A stretch of DNA of 64,000 nucleotides from Paracoccus sp. DMF-8 (GTDB lineage: Bacteria > Pseudomonadota > Alphaproteobacteria > Rhodobacterales > Rhodobacteraceae), in the NCBI RefSeq assembly GCF_029309835.1, contig NZ_JARJHL010000016.1, positions 62,001 through 126,000 on the forward strand, written 5' to 3'. The notes under the pieces were generated by a model. It was given only the letters and a program-made list of their open reading frames with translations. It searched no databases and was not told the DNA's origin. Below, one piece after another: positions 1 through 9,198 of the stretch. A program made the translations under genes and the position numbers. Each line of letters starts with the position of its first letter. Within the stretch, counting starts at the first letter, position 1.

Positions 1-1038
1 GCGGGCCTGCCGCATGTCATCATCCGGTTCTTTACCGTGCCCAAGGTCGCGGATGCGCGCAAGTCGGCGGGTTGGGCGCTGGTGTTCATCGCGCTGCTGT
101 ATACGGTCGCGCCTGCTGTTGGTTCGATGTCGCGTTTCAACCTGACCACGACCATGTGGCCGGGCGCCGAAACCGGCGATACCTTCAGCATGCCTGCGGT
201 GTCGGTCGATGCGATCAACAACGACCCGGACCTGACCTGGATGCGCAACTGGCAAGCCACCGGCCTGCTGGCATGGGAAGACAAGAACGGCGACGGCCTG
301 ATCCAGTATTACAACGAGGCAGGCGCGGCAGACGCCCCGGTTGCCGCGATCATAGAGGAACAGGGCCTTGTCGGCAACGAGCTGACCACCGTCAACAATG
401 ACATCATGGTTCTGGCCAACCCCGAAATCGCCAACCTGCCCGGTTGGGTGATTGCCATCGTGGCGGCGGGCGGTCTGGCGGCGGCGCTGTCGACGGCGGC
501 GGGGCTGCTGCTGGCGATTTCCAGCGCGGTGTCGCATGACCTGATCAAGGGCGCGATCAATCCCGCGATCAGCGAAAAGAACGAGTTGCTGGCCGCGCGG
601 ATTTCCATGGCGGTGTCGATTCTGGTCGCGACCATCCTGGGCCTGAACCCGCCCGGATTCGCGGCGCAGACCGTGGCGCTGGCCTTTGGTCTGGCGGCCA
701 GTTCGATCTTCCCGGTTCTGATGATGGGCATCTTCAGCAAGCGCATCAACGCGCCGGGCGCGATCTGGGGCATGATTGCCGGCATGGTGTCGACGATCCT
801 GTATATCTTTGCCTACAAGGGCTGGTTCTTTGTCGCGGGCACCAACATGCTGCCCGATACGGCTGATGCCTGGCTGTTCGGCATCTCGCCGGCCTCGTTC
901 GGGACCGTTGGTGCGCTGATCAACTTTGCCGTTGCCTATGCGGTGTCCAGCGCGACCGCAGAGCCCCCGGCAGAGGTGCAGGAACTGGTCGAATCGATCC
1001 GCGTCCCGCGCGGCGCCGGTGCGGCCCACAGTCACTGA
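1..1038 (+). CDS. Sodium:solute symporter, VC_2705/ActP type (5' end missing)
   Basis: C-terminal 345 residues of a sodium/solute symporter; the frame is open from base 1, so the start lies outside the window. At least five hydrophobic helices are visible (for example around 60-120, 440-530, 600-690, 700-770 and 900-950). A hydrophilic insert at about residues 70-130, rich in Asp and Asn, is typical of the acetate-permease-like VC_2705 subfamily. Such proteins import small carboxylates with Na+ across the inner membrane. The DUF294 signalling gene 54 bp downstream is a usual neighbour of this family, which supports the call. The substrate cannot be read from the sequence. Confidence 0.85.
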   Translation, partial: AGLPHVIIRFFTVPKVADARKSAGWALVFIALLYTVAPAVGSMSRFNLTTTMWPGAETGDTFSMPAVSVDAINNDPDLTWMRNWQATGLLAWEDKNGDGLIQYYNEAGAADAPVAAIIEEQGLVGNELTTVNNDIMVLANPEIANLPGWVIAIVAAGGLAAALSTAAGLLLAISSAVSHDLIKGAINPAISEKNELLAARISMAVSILVATILGLNPPGFAAQTVALAFGLAASSIFPVLMMGIFSKRINAPGAIWGMIAGMVSTILYIFAYKGWFFVAGTNMLPDTADAWLFGISPASFGTVGALINFAVAYAVSSATAEPPAEVQELVESIRVPRGAGAAHSH

Positions 1039-1092
1039 CATGCAACAGGCCGTGCCCGTTCAGGGCGCGGCCATTTCCGGACAGGGAGGCAT

Positions 1093-2910
1093 ATGGTGAC
1101 GACAAGCGCCATCAAGGATTTCATTTCCCTGATCCATCCCTATGATGCCTTGCCGCAGGACGAACGGACGCGGATCGCCGCATCATTCGAGCGCAGGCCC
1201 GCCACCGCAGGCAGTATGATCTATCAGGTCGGTGACAGGCTGCCCGGCCTTTACCTGATCGAAAGCGGCCGTATCCGCGTGGCGGATGCCAATGGCGATT
1301 CCGTATCCGAACTAAGCGCCCGCGATTCCTTGGGCGAGCGCGGCTTGCTGGGCGACGGCACAGCCGTCACCACCGCCACCGCGATCGAGGATTCTTCCGT
1401 CCTGATGCTGCCGCGCGACAATCTGCTGCGGCTGATCGACACCTATCCGGTCGTCGCCCGTTTCTTTGTGCATGGCCGCATGTCACCCGGCCGCAGCAAT
1501 GATCTGGCCATGCTGCGGGTGGGCGAACTGGTCCACCATGCACCGCTGTCCTGCTCTCCCGATACGCCGGCGATCACGGCGGCGCAGATGATGCGGGACG
1601 CGGGTGCCAGCAGCATCGGCATCGTGCAGGACGGGCGCCTGACCGGGCTGATGACGATCCGCGACATCTCGGGCCGTATCGTGGCCGAGGGGCGCGACGC
1701 GCATACGCCGGTCGGGCAGGTCATGACCCCCGATCCCATTACGCTGTCCCCCGATCAGCTTGGCTATGATGTGTTGCATATCATGCTGGAGCGCCGCATC
1801 GGCCATCTGCCGGTGGTGTCGGGCGGGCGCTTTGTCGGCATGGTCAGCCAGACCGACCTGACACGGGTTCTGGCGATGTCATCGGCGGCGCTGATCCATG
1901 ACATCGCCGGTGCCCGGACCGTTCAGGCACTGGCCGGGGCAACCGCGCGCATCCCGGAACTGCTGCTGCAACTGATGCGGGCGCATCACCACCATCAGGG
2001 CGTGACGCGGATGATCACCGATATCGGCGATGCGGTGACGCGACGCCTGATCGCGCTGGCGCAGGACCAGCTTGGCCCCGCGCCCGGCCCCTTCCTGTGG
2101 GCGGCCTGTGGCAGTCAGGGGCGGCAGGAACAGACCGGGCTGTCCGATCAGGACAACTGCCTGTTGCTGGGCGACGAATGCCCGGCCGATCACCCATGGT
2201 TCGCAGGGCTGGCGCGGTTTGTCAGCGATGGGCTGAACGCCTGCGGCTATGTCTATTGCCCCGGCGACATGATGGCGACCAATCCGCGCTGGTGCCAGCC
2301 GGTCAGCGTCTGGCGCGGCTATTTCCGCGACTGGATCGCCAATCCGGGACCAGAGGCGCGCCTGCTGGCCTCGGTCATGTTCGACCTGCGCGCCATCGGT
2401 GGCGATGCGACCCTGCTGCAGGGACTGCAGGCGGAAACCCTGGCGATGGCCTCGCGCAACTCGATCTTTGTCGCGCATATGGCGGCGAACGCGCTGACGC
2501 ACCGCCCGCCACTGGGGCTGGTCGGTGGTCTGGCGACGATCCGGTCGGGGAAACATCGCCGCAAGATCGACATGAAGCTGAACGGCGTCGCCCCGGTGAT
2601 CGAACTGGCGCGGGTCTGCGCGCTGCAAGGCGGTCTGGCCGCCGTCAACACGCGCGAACGCCTGATCGTGGCCACCGACCGGGGCGTGCTGTCGGAACGG
2701 GGCGGGCGCGAACTGATCGCCGCATATGACCTGATCCAGACCACGCGGCTGGACAATCAGGCCGAACAGATCCAGCGTGGCCTGCCGCCCGACAACCTGC
2801 TTGACCCCGCAGGATTGCCCGCTTTTGAACGCAGCCATCTGCGAGATGCTTTCGTCGTGGTGCGGACCATGCAATCCGGGGTCGGCTATGACAAACGAAT
2901 TCCGGGGTAG
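1093..2910 (+). CDS. DUF294 protein: cNMP-binding, CBS pair and nucleotidyltransferase-like domains
   Basis: 605 residues. A cyclic-nucleotide-binding fold covers about 15-130 (motif GLYLIESGRIRV). Two CBS domains span about 150-270. A nucleotidyltransferase-like domain begins near 335 with GSQGRQE followed by SDQDN, the G-S-x(3)-R-x-E...D-x-D pattern of GlnE/DUF294 proteins, and the substrate-binding-like C-terminal domain follows. The strong Shine-Dalgarno AGGGAGG just before ATG 1093 fixes the start. Known: proteins of this build are cytoplasmic and often sit beside acetate or solute symporters. Inference: it senses a nucleotide and modulates the upstream transporter or its metabolism. The enzymatic activity is unproven in the family. 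Confidence 0.85.
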   Translation: MVTTSAIKDFISLIHPYDALPQDERTRIAASFERRPATAGSMIYQVGDRLPGLYLIESGRIRVADANGDSVSELSARDSLGERGLLGDGTAVTTATAIEDSSVLMLPRDNLLRLIDTYPVVARFFVHGRMSPGRSNDLAMLRVGELVHHAPLSCSPDTPAITAAQMMRDAGASSIGIVQDGRLTGLMTIRDISGRIVAEGRDAHTPVGQVMTPDPITLSPDQLGYDVLHIMLERRIGHLPVVSGGRFVGMVSQTDLTRVLAMSSAALIHDIAGARTVQALAGATARIPELLLQLMRAHHHHQGVTRMITDIGDAVTRRLIALAQDQLGPAPGPFLWAACGSQGRQEQTGLSDQDNCLLLGDECPADHPWFAGLARFVSDGLNACGYVYCPGDMMATNPRWCQPVSVWRGYFRDWIANPGPEARLLASVMFDLRAIGGDATLLQGLQAETLAMASRNSIFVAHMAANALTHRPPLGLVGGLATIRSGKHRRKIDMKLNGVAPVIELARVCALQGGLAAVNTRERLIVATDRGVLSERGGRELIAAYDLIQTTRLDNQAEQIQRGLPPDNLLDPAGLPAFERSHLRDAFVVVRTMQSGVGYDKRIPG

Positions 2911-2913
2911 AAA

Positions 2914-3426
2914 ATGACAGGTATCGGGGTCGAGCTTTTGGGCGTCATCGCGGTCGGTATCGGGGCGGCGGCGGTGCTGTATGCCGCGATGCATGCCCTG
3001 CGCAAGCTGGGCCGGATCGTGCCGACATGGGTGCTGCCCGCAGGCATCGGGTTGGCGATGGTCAGCTATTCGGTCTGGAACGACTATGCCTGGTTCGGCC
3101 GCGCGCTGGACCGGCTACCCGATGAGACGCAGGTTCTGGTCGTCGGTCGTGACAGCCAGCCATGGGCGCCCTGGACCTATCTGGCCCCGGTCGAGATCCG
3201 CTTTGCCGCGATGGACCCGGCGACGATCCGCGCCAATGCGGATGGCACCCGCCATGCCCAGATCATGCTGATCGAGCGGCGCGGGGCGACGCTCGTCATC
3301 CCGCAGGATTTCGACTGCGAAAAGGGGCTGATCCGCCTGCCGCGCAGCGACTGGTCCCCATCAGGCCGGCAGGACGAGGCGCTGCGGGCCGTGTGCAGCC
3401 TGTCCGACGCAACGCCAGCATATTGA
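2914..3426 (+). CDS. Small membrane-anchored protein of unknown function
   Basis: 170 residues, three bases after the DUF294 gene and probably co-transcribed. The N-terminus is a hydrophobic helix (about 8-28) followed by a second apolar segment near 35-55. The rest is a soluble domain with alternating beta-like stretches. No family was recognised. The position suggests an accessory to the symporter/DUF294 pair, but that is only inference. An unrelated scar region follows directly. Confidence 0.6.
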   Translation: MTGIGVELLGVIAVGIGAAAVLYAAMHALRKLGRIVPTWVLPAGIGLAMVSYSVWNDYAWFGRALDRLPDETQVLVVGRDSQPWAPWTYLAPVEIRFAAMDPATIRANADGTRHAQIMLIERRGATLVIPQDFDCEKGLIRLPRSDWSPSGRQDEALRAVCSLSDATPAY

Positions 3427-3625
3427 AAATATCGGCATGATTTTCTGATAGCCCCCGCAGAGGTCCAGCAACGGAACCGGCGACAGGGCAACAAGCGGCT
3501 GTGGACCGCTGGACAGCCCGCCCGCGCCCTGCGGGGTCGGGCTGTCGTGGCCGGGCTCGGTGACCTGCGCCGTGACCTGTCCCGGCAGGTCGAAGCGGAT
3601 GCAGCCATGCCGACCAGCGGCACGC

Positions 3626-3886
3626 TCACTCAGCCTTGCCGAACAGGGCGACCAGCCCATCCGCCAGCGCCCCGCGCCAGATCAGGTAATCGTGGCCGCC
3701 GGCATATTCCCGCCATGCGACCTCATATCCCTCAAGCCGCAGCACGTCGCGCAGTTGCCGCGAGGTTTCCAGGATGCCGGCGGTGCCCGCGCGCCCGGTC
3801 TCGAACAGCCCGGCGCTGAGGAAGAACCGGATGGGCAGCCTCTCGCGCGCGGCATAGGCGGCCGCGACATCCACCGCATCGGTTCA
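3626..3886 (-). pseudogene. C-terminal remnant of an enterochelin-esterase (Fes-like) gene
   Basis: About 85 codons ending at TGA 3626. The segment reads like the last part of Fes-type esterases: RFFLSAGLFE, then LRDVLRLEGYEVAWREYAGG, then HDYLIWRGAL, in which GGHD carries the catalytic His of the alpha/beta hydrolase. The frame closes at a stop just upstream of 3886, exactly where the istB remnant begins on the other strand. The Ser and Asp parts of the catalytic triad are missing, so it is non-functional. Siderophore genes lie at 23-37 kb, with a separate esterase of their own. It could be a relic of an older catecholate utilisation locus. Confidence 0.7.
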
Positions 3887-3887
3887 A

Positions 3888-3950
3888 TGACCATCGCGCG
3901 ACATCGTTGAAACCGGCAACGAGAGCGGGCAGGTCAAAACCTTGGCCTGA
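3888..3950 (+). pseudogene. Tail of an IS21-family istB gene (transposition ATPase), relic
   Basis: The plus strand reads SRDIVETGNES and a few more residues before TGA 3948. DIVETGN(D/E)S is the near-invariant C-terminal motif of IstB helper ATPases of IS21-family elements. Nothing of the AAA+ core or of istA is present, so this is the last 16-20 codons plus the flank of a decayed element. It abuts the truncated esterase, suggesting that an IS21 insertion followed by a deletion removed the esterase 5' part. The matching stretch is short, hence the moderate confidence. Confidence 0.55.
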
Positions 3951-4746
3951 GCGCCCACCGAAACGCAGCTCCGCGTCTGCTGCGCCAACTGGAAAAGACG
4001 CCGCCACGGGCCTGCGCTTCGCGCCATCCCGGCGGGGCGCAAGGGCGTGGTTGTGTTCAAGGTTGACGATGGCGTGCGGGAGGTTCTTATCCATGCCGTC
4101 ACCTGCGGTAGGGCCGACTGGATCACGCGAAGCCGGTCCGGGGGATGCTGAAGGACCGGGCGCTAGGCGGATCAGGCAGCGGGAGCAGGGCAGGGGATAT
4201 CAGGTCCCCTCGACATTGCGAAACAGTGTCTAATGCCTGCCGTCGGATCCAATAATTATATTAAATTACAAATTGTTAATGATCATTCGGGGAACTTTCC
4301 GCATTTTGCCCCATACGCTCCGGAAGCATATCGGAAGCACTTGCGCGGAAACAGTAGCACAAAATCGGCAGGGTCACGTCTCGGTGGGAAGCAACAGATA
4401 ACCCATTGAAAAATACATGCCGCAAAAACGATCAACGCTCAAACCACGTATCACCGCTTACCAGGGGCCTTTTTCTGGCCATCGCAGGCGCCCGCAACCG
4501 TCATGTCCTGGGGGCAAGGCCCGAGACTGGGGACGACGTTACCAAAGATTTCTCTAGACAATAATTAGTTTCCCTACAGGAATATAACTCTATGCGAATC
4601 GATCAAGGGTTTGCATCGAGGTGCGCGGCCACATGCAGCCGACGCATGAATTGCGACGAGAGAGGGGCGCTCATCAGGCGCCGCTTGGGAAAGAGCCCGT
4701 TGGGAGAGGGTCGTGTCGCGCAAGAGCCAACAGAGGAGGGAATGAA
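3951..4746. other. Non-coding scar with AT-rich stretch
   Basis: No convincing gene. About 3951-4235 is GC-rich, with only short overlapping frames on both strands. About 4240-4610 is clearly richer in A/T than the rest of the window and includes the perfect 10-bp palindrome AATGATCATT near 4277. It probably contains the promoter of the permease gene at 4747. The base composition and the IS21 relic suggest acquired or rearranged DNA. Confidence 0.5.
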
Positions 4747-6351
4747 GTGAATAACTCTGAGGGAGTTGCCGCCGAGGGCGGGTTGCACCGGGTCATCGGA
4801 TGGCCCGCGGCATTCTGGGTGGCGGCCGGGGTGCCGGCGCTCGTGCTGTTTTCGATCGGAGGCATTGCCGCCACTGTCGGCACGCCTTCCTGGACCATCT
4901 GGATCATCTCGGTCTTTTTCGGCTTTATCCAGGCCCATACCTATGCCGAGATCGCCGGGCTTTTCCCGTCGAAAAGCGGCGGCGCCTCTGTCTATGGCGC
5001 CTCGGCCTGGGTGCGCTATTCCAAGCTGATCGCACCGCTTTCGGTCTGGTGCAACTGGCTGGCCTGGACGCCGGTCCTGGCCATCGGGGCGGGCCTGGCG
5101 GCAGGATATATCCTGACCACCTTCGCGGCGGCCGATCTGGCCCTGCTGAGCTGGCAGATCACCCTGCTGGATCTGGGCTTCCTGAAGGAAGGCATCTCGC
5201 TGCGGATCAATGCCACCTTCTTCTTCGGCGTCGCGATCCTGCTGGTGGTTTTCGCAATCCAGCATCGCGGCATCCTGTCGACAGCGCGGATCCAGACCAT
5301 CTTCGGCATTGCGGTCATCGTGCCGCTGCTGGTCGTCGGCATCGTGCCGCTGCTTTCCGGCAAGGTCGAAACCGACAACCTGATGCCGCTGGTGCCGATT
5401 GCCTTTGACGACGCGGGCAACGTGATCGACGGGATCTGGGACCGCGAGGGGATCACGCTGTTCCTGGGGGGCCTGTTCATCGCCGCCTGGTCGACCTATG
5501 CCTTTGAAACCTCGATCTGCTACACGTCCGAGTTCCGCCGCCCGGAACATGATACGGTTCGCGCCATTCTCTGGTCCGGCCTGCTTTGCGTCGTGATCTT
5601 CACGCTGGTTCCGCTGGCTTTCCAAGGCTATCTGGGTGTCGAGGGCATTTTGCAACCCGGCATCGTGGACGGAACCGCCGTGGCGGGCGTCATGGGGGAA
5701 ATGGTGGGGGGTGGTCCCTTCGTCACGAAACTGATGGTCGTCATGCTGATCCTGGCGACGATGCTGGCGATCATGACCTCGATGGCCGGCTCGTCGCGCA
5801 CCCTTTATCAGGGTTCCGTCGATGGCTGGCTGCCGAAATACCTTGGCCGGGTGAATCATCACGGCGCCCCGACCAGCGCGATGTGGACGGATCTGGGCTT
5901 CAACCTGATCCTTCTGATGATGTCGGATTACCTGTTCGTGCTGGCGGTTTCGAACTGCTGCTATCTCATCTTCAACTTCCTGAACCTCAATTCCGGCTGG
6001 ATCCACCGCATCGACAACGCCCATGTGAAACGGCCGTGGCGGTGCCCGACGCCGCTGATGGCGGCAGGGGTTTTCCTGAGCTTCGTCAATATGGTGTTGC
6101 TGGGCGCCGGGGCGAATGTCTGGGGATCGGGCACGCTGATGTCGGGCATCATTGCCGCCGCGCTGATCATTCCGGTCTTTGCCTACCGTCACTATGTCAC
6201 CGACAAGGGCAAGTTCCCCGACCGGATGCTGGAAGATCTGGGCGTCTCCGCGAGCGATCTGAGCCAGCGCAAGGCGGGTTATCTGCCCTATCTGGTGCTT
6301 GCCGCGGGCGTGGCCGTGGCGGCGGTCTCGAACTATGTTTTCACATTGTAG
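4747..6351 (+). CDS. APC-superfamily amino-acid/polyamine permease
   Basis: 534 residues with about 12 membrane helices; an inner-membrane permease of the amino acid-polyamine-organocation superfamily. The first helix contains the family motif region FSIGGIAATVG, and the AEIAGLFPSKSGGASVYG segment is the conserved helix 2-3 signature with the Pro-x-x-G-G element. The GTG start at 4747 is chosen because GAGGAGGG lies 7-8 bases upstream and the protein then begins just before helix 1; an upstream in-frame ATG would add a polar tail without homology. It is monocistronic, with a hairpin after the stop. The substrate is unknown; amino acids or amines are the family norm. Confidence 0.85.
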   Translation: MNNSEGVAAEGGLHRVIGWPAAFWVAAGVPALVLFSIGGIAATVGTPSWTIWIISVFFGFIQAHTYAEIAGLFPSKSGGASVYGASAWVRYSKLIAPLSVWCNWLAWTPVLAIGAGLAAGYILTTFAAADLALLSWQITLLDLGFLKEGISLRINATFFFGVAILLVVFAIQHRGILSTARIQTIFGIAVIVPLLVVGIVPLLSGKVETDNLMPLVPIAFDDAGNVIDGIWDREGITLFLGGLFIAAWSTYAFETSICYTSEFRRPEHDTVRAILWSGLLCVVIFTLVPLAFQGYLGVEGILQPGIVDGTAVAGVMGEMVGGGPFVTKLMVVMLILATMLAIMTSMAGSSRTLYQGSVDGWLPKYLGRVNHHGAPTSAMWTDLGFNLILLMMSDYLFVLAVSNCCYLIFNFLNLNSGWIHRIDNAHVKRPWRCPTPLMAAGVFLSFVNMVLLGAGANVWGSGTLMSGIIAAALIIPVFAYRHYVTDKGKFPDRMLEDLGVSASDLSQRKAGYLPYLVLAAGVAVAAVSNYVFTL

Positions 6352-6370
6352 ACCGTGTTGAAAAAGCAAT

Positions 6371-6394
6371 GGCGCGAGGGGAAATCCCCGCGCC
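6371..6394 (+). terminator. Probable terminator hairpin after the APC permease
   Basis: GGCGCG(A)GGGG pairs with CCCCGCGCC across a 4-base loop with one bulged A. The T-tract is weak, so Rho-independent activity is uncertain. It lies 20 bases after the permease stop and also between converging genes. Confidence 0.5.
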
Positions 6395-6449
6395 TTGACG
6401 ATTTCCATTCGCCCTGATCCCGTCTGCCCCGACGATATGTTTCGTTCCG

Positions 6450-7688
6450 TTACGGGGTGTGGGTGCGATATTCCTCGCCGACGCCGAACAGCCTGCCGTT
6501 TTCGGCGATGAGGATGCAGCCAAGCGCCAGCAGCCCGAAGATGACATATCCTGCCGCAATCGGGACGGTCGTGCCGTTGAAAAAGCCGCCGACCAGCGTG
6601 CCAAGCACCGCGCCGCCCACCGTCTGGACAAAGCCGAAAACCGAAGAGGCCGTGCCCGCCACCGCGCCCAGAGGTTCGAGCGAAAGTGAATTCATGTTCG
6701 AGGCAGACCAGCCGAACATGAACATGATGACGCAGAGCAATGCCATGAACAGCCAAAGCGGCAAGGGCAGAACCAGCGCAAGCACAAGCCACAACCCGCT
6801 GACCGCGATGAAAACCAGCATGGCGGCGTGGCTGAGCCGTCTCATGCCAAGGCGGCGCACCATGCGGGAATTGGTATAGGACGAAATCGCCATCAGGGAT
6901 GCCTGAAAGGCGAAGGCCAGCGGAAAGAGCGCGCCCAGCCCGTAAAGATCGACATAGATCTGCTGAGACGTGTTGATGAACCCGAACAGGGCCGCCAGGA
7001 TGAAGGTGCCGGCAAGACTATACATGACGGCGCTGCGGTTGCTCAGCACGATACGGAAACCGTCCAGGATTACCTCGGCCCGCAGCGGGCGGCGGTGTTC
7101 GGGGGCAAGCGTCTCGGGCAGGCGCAGAAAGGCCCAGGTCGAGATTCCCGCGCCCACCACCGCCATGAACAGGAAAATATATTCCCAGGGGCCGGTCAGC
7201 AAAATGACCTGCCCGACGGACGGGGCAACCACCGGGATGATCATGAAAACCATGAAGACCAGCGACATGACTTCGGCCATGGCGCGTCCGCTGAAACGGT
7301 CGCGGACCACCGAAACGGCGATGACACGGGTTCCGGCGGCGCCGATCCCCTGAACGAAGCGCAGGGCCAGCAGCGTGGCGAAATTGGGCGAGAACGCGGC
7401 GGCAAGGGCGGCAATGGCATAGACCACCAGCCCCACGAAAAGCGGTGCGCGCCTGCCGAACCGGTCCGAAAGGGGGCCAAAGGCCAATTGGGCAATGCCG
7501 AAACCCAACAGATAGGCGGTCAGCACATAATGGCGGTCGTTCTCATTCGCGACCCCAAGCGCCGCGCCCATATAGGGCAGGGCCGGAAGCATGATGTCGA
7601 TGGCCAGAGCATTCAGCGCCATCAGCCCCGCGATCAAGGCAATGAACTCGGGCCGGGAAATATCCCGGTGCAATGGAGAGGCAGACAT
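6450..7688 (-). CDS. MFS multidrug exporter, Bcr/CflA family
   Basis: 412 residues, 12 transmembrane segments. The N-terminal half carries the drug:H+ antiporter signatures ALAIDIMLPALP in helix 1 (MFS DHA1 motif D1-like) and GPLSDRFGRRAPL between helices 2 and 3 (motif A), and RFVQGIGAAG fits helix 4. It exports hydrophobic compounds using the proton gradient. It converges with the APC permease and is not in an operon. Bcr/CflA members transport bicyclomycin, chloramphenicol or sulfonamides, but the substrate here cannot be inferred. Confidence 0.88.
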   Translation of the reverse strand: MSASPLHRDISRPEFIALIAGLMALNALAIDIMLPALPYMGAALGVANENDRHYVLTAYLLGFGIAQLAFGPLSDRFGRRAPLFVGLVVYAIAALAAAFSPNFATLLALRFVQGIGAAGTRVIAVSVVRDRFSGRAMAEVMSLVFMVFMIIPVVAPSVGQVILLTGPWEYIFLFMAVVGAGISTWAFLRLPETLAPEHRRPLRAEVILDGFRIVLSNRSAVMYSLAGTFILAALFGFINTSQQIYVDLYGLGALFPLAFAFQASLMAISSYTNSRMVRRLGMRRLSHAAMLVFIAVSGLWLVLALVLPLPLWLFMALLCVIMFMFGWSASNMNSLSLEPLGAVAGTASSVFGFVQTVGGAVLGTLVGGFFNGTTVPIAAGYVIFGLLALGCILIAENGRLFGVGEEYRTHTP

Positions 7689-8050
7689 GGAAATAATCCT
7701 GGGAGAAAATCCTGGAAATGGCAGGCCGGATGCGGTCGTCCGGCGGCATGTGGCTTTTCTTGAACCCTCGGACCGGGCTTGGCAAGGGCGTTCACGCCTT
7801 TGCGTCCGGCGCTGATGCCTGCAATGGCCGGGTTCGTCCTGACCGGGTTGACGGTCTTGTGCGCCGCCTTTCCGGGATGATCCGGCCTCGGGATGGTTCG
7901 GGGCCGTTTGCGGGTGCGATTGCGCATCACGGGCTGAAGATGCGTTGTCCAGACGATGACGCCCGCCGCCGCACCGCCCCGGCGGATGCCGGATCAGACA
8001 TGTCCCGCCCGGTCAGCCCCGCAGGCCGGGCGCCCGGTATCGTCGGGACG
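7689..8050. other. Intergenic region, nothing recognised
   Basis: About 360 bases between the MFS exporter start and the hairpin following proX. Frames on both strands are open by chance but show no family resemblance. The promoter of the exporter gene should lie in the first 100 bases. Confidence 0.4.
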
Positions 8051-8080
8051 TGCGGGGCGCGCGCGCGTGCGCGCCCCGCA
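8051..8080 (-). terminator. Hairpin terminating the proVWX operon
   Basis: A perfect 12-bp inverted repeat, TGCGGGGCGCGC paired with GCGCGCCCCGCA, around a 6-base loop, 16 bases past the proX stop on the minus strand. There is no T-run, so it may act as an RNA-stabilising 3' end rather than a classical terminator. Confidence 0.5.
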
Positions 8081-8095
8081 GGATGTCGCTATCCG

Positions 8096-9118
8096 TTACT
8101 GCGCGGCCGCGCGGGCCTGTGCAAGCCAGTCGTCGACCAGCGCCCGGTTGTCCGCAATCCAGGCCGTCGCCTGCGCGGTGACATCATCGTCTCCGGCATT
8201 CATCGCCGCGTTTTGCGCGATGATGTCGGGCATCGGAATCGTCGCGGTTTCCAGCAATGCGCGAACGGCCGGGTTTGCGGCGATGAATTCCGAATTCACG
8301 ACGGGAACGATGTCGCTGACCGGAAAGCCGACCTGGCACGGATCGTTGACGCAGCCCACGATACCCTCCTGCGTGGCCGAATCGGCAAGGTCCATCAGGT
8401 CGCCAGGCAGCGCGACTTCCGGCACCTCGATCCAGACGACATCCTCGCCGGGGACCAGCGTGTCGACCGTCCAGTTCGGCACCCATGTATAGAAAAAGAT
8501 GGGCTCGCCCGCCTGATAGGCGGCGACGGCATCGGCCATGGATGCCGCGTAATTGGCGTTGATCGTGTTGACATGGCCGCGCAGGTCATAGGCGTCCATG
8601 TGGAAATCGATGCTGGTCTCGCACATCCAGCCTGCGGGACAGGCCACCAGATCGGCCAGGCCATCGCCATTGCGGTCGAACGCCTCTTGTACCTCCGGAC
8701 GTTTGAAATCGTCCAGATTGGTAATGTCCAGCCGCTCGGCCGTGGCCTTGTCGACAAGATAGCCATCCATGGCGCCGGCCTTTGCGACCATGCCGACGAC
8801 CTCGGCGCCGGATTCAAAGGCCGGGGCATAGGATCCGTGCATCGGAAACCAGCCATCGACCCACATGGTCACATCGCCAAAGGCAACCGCCTGATAGAAC
8901 GCGGGATTGTCCAGTGTCATGGGTTCGGCCATGGTATAGCCGAGTTCGGCCAGCATCTGGCGATAGATCTCGGTGTGGAACCAACCGGTGTCCCATGTCG
9001 GCCGGGCCATGATGATCGTGGTGCCCTCACCGGGCAGGGTCTCGGCCACGACCGGCGCAGCGGTCAGACATGCCAGCGCGCCGACAGCGGCCAGAGAGTG
9101 CGTGAGACGGGGTTTCAT
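8096..9118 (-). CDS. proX: Glycine betaine/proline betaine ABC transporter, periplasmic binding protein ProX
   Basis: 340 residues beginning with a Sec signal peptide that ends near AVAE-type residues (about 25). The mature part shows OpuAC features: GTTIIMARPTWDTGWF, a WVDGWFP segment with the Trp residues that cage quaternary amines, and the insert DRNGDGLADLVACPAGW, which resembles the ProX Asp-rich loop before a disulfide-type Cys pair. It captures betaine-type osmolytes and delivers them to ProVW. It is the last gene of a three-gene operon, 69 bp after the permease with hairpins between. The exact substrate (betaine, proline betaine or choline) is not determined. Confidence 0.9.
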   Translation of the reverse strand: MKPRLTHSLAAVGALACLTAAPVVAETLPGEGTTIIMARPTWDTGWFHTEIYRQMLAELGYTMAEPMTLDNPAFYQAVAFGDVTMWVDGWFPMHGSYAPAFESGAEVVGMVAKAGAMDGYLVDKATAERLDITNLDDFKRPEVQEAFDRNGDGLADLVACPAGWMCETSIDFHMDAYDLRGHVNTINANYAASMADAVAAYQAGEPIFFYTWVPNWTVDTLVPGEDVVWIEVPEVALPGDLMDLADSATQEGIVGCVNDPCQVGFPVSDIVPVVNSEFIAANPAVRALLETATIPMPDIIAQNAAMNAGDDDVTAQATAWIADNRALVDDWLAQARAAAQ

Positions 9119-9151
9119 CCGGGTCTCCTTTTCAATGTGATTTCAGATGGA

Positions 9152-9198
9152 CGGGCCGGATCGGCCCGCCATGCGAAACAGGCGGGTTCATCCCGCCT
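9152..9198 (-). other. Paired intergenic hairpins between proW and proX
   Basis: Two short inverted repeats: CGGGCC-N5-GGCCCG at 9152-9168 and AGGCGGG-N5-CCCGCCT at 9180-9198; the second overlaps the proW stop. Such structures between permease and binding-protein genes often stabilise the binding-protein message so that it is made in excess. That role is inferred. Confidence 0.45.

Noticed and set aside
3907..4233. Plus-strand frame of 108 codons with Arg/Pro-rich translation
   Set aside because: Starts inside the istB relic in a different frame and has no resemblance to a protein family.
4603..6792. 729-codon minus-strand frame
   Set aside because: Antisense to the APC permease gene, His/Gln/Arg-rich, no recognisable fold.
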